Below are positions 15,142-23,179 of a DNA stretch of 38,851 nucleotides, in pieces. The DNA lies in the NCBI GenBank assembly GCA_964644675.1, contig CAZXWK010000020.1, positions 1-38,851 of the forward strand, in the 5' to 3' direction. This DNA is from CAZXWK01 sp964644675 (GTDB taxonomy: Bacteria; Actinomycetota; Coriobacteriia; Anaerosomatales; JAAXUF01). A program made the translations under genes and the position numbers. The notes under the pieces are model-generated. The model ran no database searches. It saw nothing but the letters and a program-made list of their open reading frames with translations, and was not told the DNA's origin. Numbering within the stretch: position 1 is the first letter of the stretch; each line of letters opens with the position of its first letter.

Positions 15142-16836
15142 ATGGACACACACTCTGACACCACCCCCGAGCGCTCCGACTTCATCCGCGACATCGTGGC
15201 TTCTGACCTGCGGGAAGGCCGCTACGACACGGTGGTCACGCGCTTCCCGCCGGAGCCCAACGGCTACCTGCACATCGGGCACGCGAAGTCGATCTGCCTC
15301 AACTTCGGCATCGCCAACGAGTTCGGCGGTCGCTGCCATCTGCGCTTCGACGACACCAACCCCGCCAAGGAGGAGCAGGAGTACATCGACTCGATCGAGG
15401 CCGACGTGCGATGGCTCGGCTTCGACTGGGGCGAGAACCTCTTCTTCGCCTCCGACTACTTCGAGCAGCTCTACGAGTGGGCGCTGGTCCTCATCCGGCA
15501 GGGCGACGCGTACGTCGACGAGCTCACCGCCGAGCAGATCCGCGAGTATCGCGGCACGCTGACCGAGCCGGGCAAGCCGAGTCCCTGGCGCGACCGCCCC
15601 GCTGAGGAGAGCCTCGACCTGTTCGAGCGCATGCGCGCCGGCGAGTTCGAGGACGGCTCGAAGGTCCTGCGCGCCCGGATCGACATGGCCTCGGGCAACA
15701 TCAACCTCCGGGATCCGGTGCTCTACCGCATCAAGCACACCGCGCACCCCCGCACGGGCGACGCGTGGTGCATCTATCCCGCTTACGACTTCGCCCACGG
15801 CCAGTCCGACGCGATCGAGGGGATCACGCACTCGATCTGCACGCTCGAGTTCCAGGACCATCGGCCGCTGTACGACTGGCTCATCGAGCACCTGCCGGTG
15901 CCGAGCGTCCCGCACCAGTACGAGTTCGCACGCCTCAACCTCACCTACACGGTACTCTCGAAGCGCTTCCTGATCGGTCTGGTCACCGAGGGTCACGTGC
16001 GCGGCTGGGACGACCCGCGGATGCCCACGATCTCGGGCATACGGCGCCGTGGCTACCCGGCCGAAGGCGTCCGCGACTTCGCCGGCATGGTCGGCGTATC
16101 GCGTGCCGACAGCGTCGTGGACTTCGGGATGCTCGAGTACTCGGTACGCAACGTGCTCAACCGCACGTCCCAGCGCCGTTTCGCGGTCCTCGATCCCATC
16201 AAGGTGGTCATCGAGAACTACCCCGACGACCAGGTCGAGTACATGGACGTGACCAACAATCCCGAGGACCCCGCCGCCGGCAGCCGCAGCGTCGCCTTCA
16301 GCCGCGAGCTCTGGATCGAGCGCGACGACTTCATGGAGGACCCGCCCAAGAAGTTCTTCCGCCTCGCCCCCGGCCGAGAAGTCCGGCTCCGCTCGGCGTA
16401 CTTCGTCACCTGCACCGAGGTGGTCAAGGACGCCGACGGGAACGTCGTGGAGCTCCGCTGCACCTACGACCCGGAGACGCGCGGAGGCGCCGCGCCTGAC
16501 GGGCGCAAGGTGAAGGCGACCCTCCACTGGGTCTCGGCGGCCCACGCGGTCGCTGCCGAAGTGCGCCTCTATGACCACCTCTTCACCGATCCCACCCCGG
16601 GGAGCGACGGGCGCGACCTCTTCGAGTCGCTCAACCCCGACTCCGAGATCGTGAAGACCGGCTGCTTCGTCGAGGAATCGCTCGCGAACGCACAGGTCGG
16701 CGAGACGGTGCAGTTCGAGCGGCTCGGCTACTTCTGCGCGGACCCCGACAGCGTCGCGGGCCATCCGGTCTTCAATCGCACGCTCACCCTCAAGGACACC
16801 TGGGCCAAGCTGCAGGCTGCCGGGAAGCACGACTAG
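15142..16836 (+). CDS. glnS: Glutaminyl-tRNA synthetase
   Basis: Charges tRNA-Gln directly with glutamine. The 564-residue protein is collinear with bacterial GlnRS: RFPPEPNGYLHIGHAKSICLNF holds the HIGH motif near residue 40. RFDDTNPAKEEQEYIDSI follows, and KMSKS is represented by VLSKRFL near 272. Two beta-barrel anticodon-binding domains make up the C-terminal half. GlnRS is patchily distributed in bacteria; many, including most Actinomycetota, use GluRS plus GatCAB instead. Its position beside gltX and both cognate tRNAs is notable. ATG at 15142 is used: no Shine-Dalgarno is visible, which fits a leaderless transcript. Confidence 0.96.
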   Translation: MDTHSDTTPERSDFIRDIVASDLREGRYDTVVTRFPPEPNGYLHIGHAKSICLNFGIANEFGGRCHLRFDDTNPAKEEQEYIDSIEADVRWLGFDWGENLFFASDYFEQLYEWALVLIRQGDAYVDELTAEQIREYRGTLTEPGKPSPWRDRPAEESLDLFERMRAGEFEDGSKVLRARIDMASGNINLRDPVLYRIKHTAHPRTGDAWCIYPAYDFAHGQSDAIEGITHSICTLEFQDHRPLYDWLIEHLPVPSVPHQYEFARLNLTYTVLSKRFLIGLVTEGHVRGWDDPRMPTISGIRRRGYPAEGVRDFAGMVGVSRADSVVDFGMLEYSVRNVLNRTSQRRFAVLDPIKVVIENYPDDQVEYMDVTNNPEDPAAGSRSVAFSRELWIERDDFMEDPPKKFFRLAPGREVRLRSAYFVTCTEVVKDADGNVVELRCTYDPETRGGAAPDGRKVKATLHWVSAAHAVAAEVRLYDHLFTDPTPGSDGRDLFESLNPDSEIVKTGCFVEESLANAQVGETVQFERLGYFCADPDSVAGHPVFNRTLTLKDTWAKLQAAGKHD

Positions 16837-16849
16837 ACCCGCCACCTGC

Positions 16850-16855
16850 TAGAAT
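16850..16855 (+). promoter_or_regulatory. -10 box for RNase P RNA
   Basis: TAGAAT, 7 bp before the first paired base of the RNase P RNA, in the 26-bp gap after glnS. The -35 would lie in the end of glnS and is poor. Confidence 0.4.
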
Positions 16856-16862
16856 CCACCAT

Positions 16863-17204
16863 GGAGTGGGCCAGACGGCCGCGCGGCCCTCGGGTCGTGA
16901 GGAAAGTCCGGGCTCCACAGGGCAGGGTGCCAGCTAACGGCTGGGCGGCGCGAGCCGACGGAAAGTGCCACAGAAAAGAAGACTCCCCCGCCATTCGGCG
17001 GGAGAAAAGCTGAAACGGTGCGGTAAGAGCGCACCAGCGTCACGGCAACGTGGCGGCTTGGCAAACCCCACCCGGAGCAAGGGCGAATAGGAGCGGCTAA
17101 GACCGGCCCGGTCGACGCTCGGGTATGCCCGCTAGAGACCACCGGCGACGGTGGCCCCAGATAGATGGTCGTCCACGACAGAACCCGGCTTACCGGCCCA
17201 CTCC
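16863..17204 (+). ncRNA. rnpB: RNase P RNA, type A
   Basis: The catalytic RNA that matures tRNA 5' ends. The 342-nt segment has terminal arms GGAGTGGGCC and GGCCCACTCC (P1). Conserved region I is seen as GAGGAAAGTCCGGGCTC, a middle block reads GGTAAGAGCGCACCAG, and the 3' conserved ACAGAACCCGGCTTA precedes P1'. Lengths and order fit the ancestral bacterial class. It sits directly after glnS and two tRNAs, its own substrates. Confidence 0.96.
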
Positions 17205-17216
17205 CCGCAGATACGA

Positions 17217-17246
17217 AACGGGCGGCCCCGCAAGGGACCGCCCGTT
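17217..17246. terminator. Hairpin terminator after rnpB
   Basis: AACGGGCGGCCCC and GGGACCGCCCGTT form a 13-bp stem with one wobble pair and a GCAA tetraloop, between rnpB and the convergent secreted-protein gene. It can serve both strands. Confidence 0.75.
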
Positions 17247-17271
17247 GGCGTTGTACGCGGCTATGCGGAGG

Positions 17272-18825
17272 CTAGCGCTGGATGACCCTGACCTTGCCTC
17301 GGCCGATCTTCTTGAGCTCGTAGTTGTTGATGCGTGTCTTCAGCGTACGCGTGGTCGCGGTGTACCCCGCGGCGTCGGTAGCGGTGATCTGGTAGTAGTA
17401 CGTGCCCTTGTGCGGCAGGCCGTCGCTGGCCCACTTCCCGTTCCAGACGAACTTCCGCCTGCCCGGCTTCACCGACGCGGACAGCGTACGGACGACCTCG
17501 CCCCCGCTCTTGCGGATGGTAAGAGTGGCGACGCACTCCTTGTTCACGGTGTAGTAGATGCTCGAGCTGTCCTTGTACCGGTCCTTGAGGATCGGATAGA
17601 AGGGGTCCGGCGTGCGCGAGTAGCGCGAGATCGTCAGAGGCTTCCGATCGAGCGTGACCCACTTGGACGCCTGCGCCGTGTGTCCGTAGACGTCGGTCAC
17701 GATGGCGCTGAGCACGTGTCCGCCGGCCGAGAAGCGGCTCAGGTTGGCCTTTGCGCCCCAGGGGGCCGCAGTAGCAGAACCGATCGGGACTCCGTCAAAG
17801 AAGTACTGCACGGACTTGACGCCACCGGCATCGTTCGCGTTGACCGCCAACGACGGCGTCATCCCGATCGAGCCGCCAGCCGGCCTGGTGAACGAGATCG
17901 TCGGCTGGTCGGGGTCGACCCAGTAGACGGCCTCCTCGCTCAAGGGACCGGTGTTGGTCGCGCGGTCGGTGGCACACAGCTGGAAGGTGTGCCGCCCCGG
18001 CGTCAGGTCTTCGATCGTCGTGTTGTACGGCATGGTGAACAGCGGGTCGTACCAGAACGGAGGCTGGCTGTAGACGTCCACCGACGCGGTCTCGGTAGCG
18101 ACACCCGTTGCGATGGGCTTTCCGTCCAGGAAGAGCGTGTAGTAGCCGCATCCCGCGAGCTTGTCGTAGTCCTTGCCGTCCCAGCTCACGGTGACGCGAG
18201 AGGACGCCCCCACCACGTTCTTGCCGGGAGTCACGCCGGAGTTAGGGGTGACGCGCACGTTCTCGACGGCCTTGGGAGCCGTGAAGTCCAACCCCAGGAA
18301 GACGGTGCGTTGCGTGGACCAGTCAGTCGCACCCGTGTCCGGGTCCGTCGCGTACAGAACGATGTGCAGGTACCACGCGCCCTCGAGCGGATCCGCGATC
18401 CCCCACTCGGGGTTGAACTTGATGACCGACGACGGAGGCGGGTCGTTCGTCCAGCCGCCGACGGGCGGGTAGTTGTAGGTGCCCTGGATGTCGAACGTGT
18501 GGTTCAGCCCCGTGCCCGCAACGAACGGAGAATGCTCGTAGGCGGTCGGGGTCGAGGTATCGATCACCGTGTAGGGCGACCGGTCGACTCGGTAGAGGAA
18601 CCCCTGTGCGGCATCGTTGGCCAGGAACGTGATCTCCGGCCATCTCGAATTGCCCCAGCTGAACCGCCAGTTCCCATCGCCCGAGTTGGGGTTGGTCTGG
18701 GACGTCCCAAGGCCGGCGGGATTCCAGGCGATCTCGGCATGCGCGAGCGCCGGGAACGTCAGGGCGAGCGCGACGAACACAACTGCTGCTACGAGTGCTC
18801 GGTTTATCCGGGCGTGCTGCTGCAT
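17272..18825 (-). CDS. Secreted Ig-like repeat protein with FlgD-type C-terminal domain
   Basis: A 517-residue exported protein of unknown role. A signal peptide ends near residue 30 (PALAHA). The mature part is Trp/Tyr/Pro/Gly-rich with beta-sandwich character. There are Ig-like segments around 165-290 (TPNSGVTPGKNV... to VYWVDPDQP) and 295-395 (SFTRPAGGSIG... VTDVYGHTA). A C-terminal unit around 420-505, with TLTIRKSGGEVVRTLS and KGTYYYQITATDAAG, resembles FlgD-type Ig repeats found at the ends of many secreted proteins. No catalytic motif, sortase signal or C-terminal anchor is seen. ATG at 18825 has GAGAGGGG about 10 bases upstream. A surface or adhesion role is a guess. Confidence 0.65.
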   Translation of the reverse strand: MQQHARINRALVAAVVFVALALTFPALAHAEIAWNPAGLGTSQTNPNSGDGNWRFSWGNSRWPEITFLANDAAQGFLYRVDRSPYTVIDTSTPTAYEHSPFVAGTGLNHTFDIQGTYNYPPVGGWTNDPPPSSVIKFNPEWGIADPLEGAWYLHIVLYATDPDTGATDWSTQRTVFLGLDFTAPKAVENVRVTPNSGVTPGKNVVGASSRVTVSWDGKDYDKLAGCGYYTLFLDGKPIATGVATETASVDVYSQPPFWYDPLFTMPYNTTIEDLTPGRHTFQLCATDRATNTGPLSEEAVYWVDPDQPTISFTRPAGGSIGMTPSLAVNANDAGGVKSVQYFFDGVPIGSATAAPWGAKANLSRFSAGGHVLSAIVTDVYGHTAQASKWVTLDRKPLTISRYSRTPDPFYPILKDRYKDSSSIYYTVNKECVATLTIRKSGGEVVRTLSASVKPGRRKFVWNGKWASDGLPHKGTYYYQITATDAAGYTATTRTLKTRINNYELKKIGRGKVRVIQR

Positions 18826-18915
18826 CTGGATTGGCCCCTCTCACGACGAGAAGTGTCCCGAGTCAGGCTCGGGCCTTGCTCGTCATTGTATCGGCAAGTG
18901 TGGGCGTCTGCATTA

Positions 18916-20895
18916 TCACCCGGACAGGATGCGCGGACGTATCGCCGCCACGATCGCCCGGCCGTCCACCGAGTCCACCCGCACGTAGTCGGCGCCCGCC
19001 GAACGCGCGAGGTCTCGTGCGGCGCCCATCGAGCTCGGTCCGGACGCCGTGTCGATGACCACCGCGTGGACCTTCTCGGCGAGGATGCGTCCGGCTGCGG
19101 CCAGGGCGTCGCTGCTGCCCAGGCCCCCGTCGAGGCCGACGTTGCCGCGCCCGTCGGTCACCAGGACGAGCCACGGCACGACTTCCTCGGACCGCCTGCG
19201 CTCGCCGTCGACTACCTCGAGTGCCCGCATGATCCCGGCGGCCAGCGGCGTCGATCCCCCGGTCGGGAGGTTGCGCAGCCGCAGGTTGGCGAGCTCGACG
19301 CTCGCGGTGGGCGCCAGCACGACCTCGGCCGACTCGCCCCGGAACGAGACGAGCGAGACGCGGTCGCGCCGCTGGTAGGCGTCCACGAGCAGGTCGAGCA
19401 CCGCGGACTTCGCGGCCTCCATGCGATTCGCCGCGCCCATCGAGCCGCTCGCGTCGACGCAGAACACGATCGACGCCCCCACCTTGCGGGTGCGCACCTT
19501 CTGCTGCAGCTCCGAGCGGTCGATCGAGATCGCGAGGTCCGACTCACCCGTCCGCTGCGCTTGGAAGGGAGCCGCCGCCCGGATGGACGCGTCGAGCGCG
19601 ACGTCCCCGGCGCCCGTACCCTCGCGCGCGGGCTCCGCCCGCGTGTAGCGCCCGCGGGAGTCCGCCGAGACGGTCTCGTGGCGGCGTCCCGCGATCGACC
19701 GGCGCGCGCGGTCCATCTGCGCGTCGAGCGTCGCGCTGGCCACCGTCGCGGGCTCGGCGTCGGTCTGCGTGCCGCCGCCGGCGTCCCAGATCGTCGTCTG
19801 GCCCTCGCCGGGCCCGGGCTGGGCGTCGCTGCCTTCGGGCCCCTCGTCGTCGGCTCCGGTGCCCAACGTGCGCTGGACGAGTGACGACAGCGCCGTCGCG
19901 TCGAGCCGTGGCTCGTCGAAGAGCGTCCGGCGCAGCCGGTGGGTCAGCACGAGCGGCGCGACACGCGCCACGTCGTCGAGCGTCGCCGCGGTTCGGCCGT
20001 CGAGAGCGGCGTTCGCCGCCGCGGCGCGCGCCATGACCTGGTCCGCCCGGTGCCCGTCGACGCCCGCGGTCAGCGCGAGGTTCGCGATGGCGTAGAGCAA
20101 CTCGTCGGCGACCTCGACCTGCGGCAGCCGCAGGCGGGCGGTGCGCACGTGACGCTCGAGTTCGTCCTCAGCATCCGCCCAGCGCCGCCGGAACCCGGTC
20201 GGGTCCTCCTCGAACGCACGCCGCCGACGGACGATCTCGACGCGCGCCTCGGGCTCTCGCACGCCCTCGACGTCGACGCAGAGGCCGAATCGGTCGAGCA
20301 GCTGCGGACGGATGTCGCCTTCCTCGGGGTTCATCGTACCGACGAGCATGAACCGCGCGGGATGCGTGAACGAGACCCCTTCGCGCTCGACGGTGTTGAC
20401 GCCCATCGCGGCCGCATCGAGCAGCGTGTCCACCAGGTGGTCGTCGAGGAGATTCACTTCGTCGACGTAGAGGATCGAGCGGTTCGCCTTCGCCAGCAGC
20501 CCGGGCTCGTAGACGCGCTGGCCGTGCTTGAGCGCGTGCTCGAGGTCGAGCGTTCCCACCAGGCGGTCCTCGGTCGCCGAGACCGGCAACTCGACCACGA
20601 TCGCGGCACGCTGCGTCTTGGGAAGCGGGCCGGCCTCCCGGCGCTCGCGACACTCGGAGCACCACGAGCCGGGGTCCGCCGGGTCACAGGAGAACCGGCA
20701 TCCCTCGACGACGTCGAGGGGCGGGAGCACCGCGGCAAGCGCGCGTACCGCCGTGGACTTGGCGGTGCCCTTCTCGCCGCGAACCAGAACGCCGCCCACC
20801 CTCGGATCGACCGCATTGAGCAGGAGGGCCGTCTTGAGCCGCTCCTGCCCCACGATCGCGGTGAAGGGGAACGTGTGGGCGGGGCGTTGCGCCAC
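18916..20895 (-). CDS. ChlI/ChlD-type chelatase-like AAA+ ATPase fused to a VWA domain
   Basis: A 659-residue fusion of the two chelatase motor modules. The AAA+ part has Walker A GEKGTAKST (residues 40-48), a four-Cys insert (C66, C70, C79, C82), Walker B ILYVDEVNLL (141-150) and GTMNPEEGD. An acidic/Pro/Gly linker follows (about 345-395). The VWA domain has an intact MIDAS: DASGSMG from D481, TGGSTP and TDGRGN. Homologues insert Mg or Co into tetrapyrroles together with a large ChlH/CobN subunit, which is not in the window, so the substrate is open. GTG at 20895, 5 bp after the upstream stop, gives the usual HTFPFTAIVGQE start; an ATG at 20958 would add 21 residues. Confidence 0.85.
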   Translation of the reverse strand: MAQRPAHTFPFTAIVGQERLKTALLLNAVDPRVGGVLVRGEKGTAKSTAVRALAAVLPPLDVVEGCRFSCDPADPGSWCSECRERREAGPLPKTQRAAIVVELPVSATEDRLVGTLDLEHALKHGQRVYEPGLLAKANRSILYVDEVNLLDDHLVDTLLDAAAMGVNTVEREGVSFTHPARFMLVGTMNPEEGDIRPQLLDRFGLCVDVEGVREPEARVEIVRRRRAFEEDPTGFRRRWADAEDELERHVRTARLRLPQVEVADELLYAIANLALTAGVDGHRADQVMARAAAANAALDGRTAATLDDVARVAPLVLTHRLRRTLFDEPRLDATALSSLVQRTLGTGADDEGPEGSDAQPGPGEGQTTIWDAGGGTQTDAEPATVASATLDAQMDRARRSIAGRRHETVSADSRGRYTRAEPAREGTGAGDVALDASIRAAAPFQAQRTGESDLAISIDRSELQQKVRTRKVGASIVFCVDASGSMGAANRMEAAKSAVLDLLVDAYQRRDRVSLVSFRGESAEVVLAPTASVELANLRLRNLPTGGSTPLAAGIMRALEVVDGERRRSEEVVPWLVLVTDGRGNVGLDGGLGSSDALAAAGRILAEKVHAVVIDTASGPSSMGAARDLARSAGADYVRVDSVDGRAIVAAIRPRILSG

Positions 20896-20900
20896 GCGGC

Positions 20901-22157
20901 CTACTTCCACTGGAACGAGACGCAGTCCTTGGGCAGACGCTGGTCGCGGTTCGGGCACGTCTCCTCGTACACGCAGTCGCCGCAGGTGTACTCGCTCATC
21001 GGCGACGCGTCGACGGCGGGTTCGGCGGCGATCGGTGCCGCTTCGACGGCGCCGGCCTCGGGAACGCTCGTCACGGTCTCAAGGTCGAGGATGAAGTCCG
21101 AGAGGTCGTCGGTGGCGGGAGCCGAATCGCCCGAGAACGCGGGCGTCTCGCCCAGGGTATCGGGCACGATCTCGGTCTCGTCGATGCTCATGGGCTCGGC
21201 GGCAGCGACCGGCTCGTCGTAAGCGCCGAGAATGACAGGCTTGGCCGCCGCGAACGTCTCGTCGTCGACCGACGAGCGGAGCAGCGAGGTGTCGTCGGCG
21301 CCGGGCTCCTCCAGAGCGTCGAGGACGAACGCGACGTCCACGGGGGGAACGGGCACGTCCGCGCCCGTCTCCTCGGCGTTGTCCCAGGGCCACACCTGCG
21401 CGGCCGGCTCGCCGGGCTCCTCCTCCGAGATGCCCATCGGCTCGACGGGCTCCTCGATGACGGTCTCGGTCTCCGACTCCTCGACGACGGCCGGCCCCAC
21501 CGACTCCGGCGCGACGATCCCGGACGCCTCCATCTGCTCGGTCGTACGGAGCAGCGCGTCGCGGAGTCCGTCGGCCTCCCCGGTCTCCTCGGCGGCCTCT
21601 TCGACCACGTCCTCGGGTTCCTCGGCGACGAACGCCTCGGCGTCGTCGACCTCGACGGCGATCAGGATCTCGGCGTCGGTGAGGTCGGGCTCGGTCTCGA
21701 CCACGACCTCGGCCTCCTCGACGACCACGGCGTCCTCGGTCTCGGCGACGGGCTCCTCGGCGTCGACGGCGAAGGTCTCAGGCTCCTCGACCTCAAGGAT
21801 CTCCTCGTCCTCCGGTGTCACCTCAACGACCTCGACGACCTCTTCCTCGAGGATCGCGACCACTTCGGCCTCATCGGTCTCGAGCGATGCCTCCTCGGAC
21901 GCGTCGAGCTCGGCTTCGGGCTCCTCGGGGACGGAAGCGTCAGCCTCCGGCTCGCTCTCGCCGCCCGGACGCACCAGGAGCACCGGAATGCCCTTGTCGA
22001 GATCGACGACGAACACCTCGGAGTCCCACTGGTCGAACGAGGCGTCGCCGGTGATGCGCGACAGCTCCGCGAGCGCCGCCTGTCGCGACTCGATGACGGC
22101 AGGCGTGAGCAGGCTAAGCTCGTCGTCGGCGTTCTTGCCGATCAGGAAGAAGGGCAT
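20901..22157 (-). CDS. Acidic Glu/Val-rich protein with C-terminal four-Cys motif
   Basis: I do not recognise this 418-residue protein. Residues 1-65 look like a small folded domain (MPFFLIGKNADDELSLL... VFVVDLDKGIPVLLVRP). Residues about 66-385 are low complexity and extremely rich in Glu, Asp, Val and Ala, probably disordered. The end is a compact Cys motif, C392-x2-C395-x5-C401-x10-C412, in a CGDCVYEETCPNRDQRLPKDC context that could bind zinc or a small Fe-S cluster. The gene lies directly upstream of the chelatase-like ATPase (5 bp from stop to its preferred GTG), so they are very likely co-translated partners. Confidence 0.7.
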   Translation of the reverse strand: MPFFLIGKNADDELSLLTPAVIESRQAALAELSRITGDASFDQWDSEVFVVDLDKGIPVLLVRPGGESEPEADASVPEEPEAELDASEEASLETDEAEVVAILEEEVVEVVEVTPEDEEILEVEEPETFAVDAEEPVAETEDAVVVEEAEVVVETEPDLTDAEILIAVEVDDAEAFVAEEPEDVVEEAAEETGEADGLRDALLRTTEQMEASGIVAPESVGPAVVEESETETVIEEPVEPMGISEEEPGEPAAQVWPWDNAEETGADVPVPPVDVAFVLDALEEPGADDTSLLRSSVDDETFAAAKPVILGAYDEPVAAAEPMSIDETEIVPDTLGETPAFSGDSAPATDDLSDFILDLETVTSVPEAGAVEAAPIAAEPAVDASPMSEYTCGDCVYEETCPNRDQRLPKDCVSFQWK

Positions 22158-22254
22158 CGGGAAACCTCGCTCCGTAGTGAACGAAGCCGCGGTCAGCGGC
22201 GGACCCCCTCATCGTAGAACCGACGAGCGACGGGGGCAACCGCTGAAGCCGCAC

Positions 22255-23133
22255 TCACCAGCCCGTTTGTGACGGCGAGCACTCGTCTCGCAGCGCCTTG
22301 AGCCGTGCGATGTTCTCCGCGTCCTTCACGGGCACGTCGCCCGGCATCTCGGTACAGGCACACACGTCGCCCAGCTCCGGCACGCACACCATCGCCGAGA
22401 ACCCCTCCCGACCGATGAAGCCGTCGCCGATCCACGCGTGGCGGTCCTTCTTCGATCCGCGCTCGTAGAGGCAGTCGTTGGCGTGGATGAGCCCGAGCCG
22501 GTCCATCCCGCAGCACGCCTCGATACCCTCGACCACCTCACGCCAGCCCTCCGGAGTTTCGAGTGCGTATCCAAAGGCGAACGCGTGGCACGTGTCGATG
22601 CAGATGCCGAGCTTCTCGGCGGGCAGTTCCGCCGCCGAGACGCACAAGCCGAGCTGCGCGAAGTCGGCGCCGAACGTCCGCCCGGCGCCGGCGGTGTTCT
22701 CGAGCAGCAGGCGCGTGCGGCACGCCTCGCCGCCCGCGAGGTCGAACGCTTGGCGCACCGCTCGGCCCACCCGCTCGGCTGCGGCCTCCGCATCACCCGC
22801 GGGATCGTTGCCGACGTGGGTGACGACTCCGGCGGCGCCCAAGAGGGAACCTCGCGACAGCTCGTCCGCGAGCGCGGCGACGGACTTCTCCCACAGCGCC
22901 GCGTCGTCGGTCGACAGGTTGATGAGGTAGGCCGTGTGCGTGAACACCGGTCCCGTCCCCCGCTCCTCGCGCAACGCGACGAAGCGCGCGGCCTTCTGGG
23001 CGTCGACGAGCGGGCCTCGCCACTGCCGAGGGCTCTTCGCGAAGATCTGCAAGCACTCGGCGCCCACCGACTCGGCGTAGTCGAGCGCGGATTCGTAGCC
23101 GGAGGCGACGGAGACGTGGGCGCCAAAGCGCAT
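22255..23133 (-). CDS. nfo: Endonuclease IV (AP endonuclease)
   Basis: Cleaves DNA 5' to abasic sites in base-excision repair. The 292-residue TIM-barrel protein starts MRFGAHVSVASGYESAL and shows family segments AECLQIFAKSPRQWRG, FTHTAYLINLS, LLLENTAGAG (metal Glu), GICIDTCHAFAFGY and LIHANDCLYERGSKKDRHAWIGDGFIG, which hold the trinuclear zinc ligands. The start has GAGAGGAA upstream. It is divergent from dinB with only 46 bp between starts, so the two repair genes share a promoter region. The C-terminal end carries extra Cys (VCVPELGDVCACTEMPGD), which is slightly unusual. Confidence 0.93.
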   Translation of the reverse strand: MRFGAHVSVASGYESALDYAESVGAECLQIFAKSPRQWRGPLVDAQKAARFVALREERGTGPVFTHTAYLINLSTDDAALWEKSVAALADELSRGSLLGAAGVVTHVGNDPAGDAEAAAERVGRAVRQAFDLAGGEACRTRLLLENTAGAGRTFGADFAQLGLCVSAAELPAEKLGICIDTCHAFAFGYALETPEGWREVVEGIEACCGMDRLGLIHANDCLYERGSKKDRHAWIGDGFIGREGFSAMVCVPELGDVCACTEMPGDVPVKDAENIARLKALRDECSPSQTGW

Positions 23134-23167
23134 GCGGTTCCTCTCGGTGGGTGTCGGGGTGCGGCGG

Positions 23168-23173
23168 TACACT
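23168..23173 (+). promoter_or_regulatory. -10 box for dinB, likely leaderless
   Basis: TACACT, six bases before the dinB ATG at 23180, so transcription would start at or next to the start codon. No LexA box is visible in the 46-bp nfo-dinB gap. Confidence 0.4.
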
Positions 23174-23179
23174 CGAAGC

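Noticed and set aside
15127..16845. 572-codon minus-strand frame opposite glnS
   Set aside because: Composition is typical of an antisense frame in GC-rich DNA, with no family motif; glnS is certain.
21232..22272. 346-codon plus-strand frame, Ser/Thr-rich
   Set aside because: It is the antisense of the Glu/Val-rich acidic gene; its Ser richness follows from antisense GAG/GAC codons.
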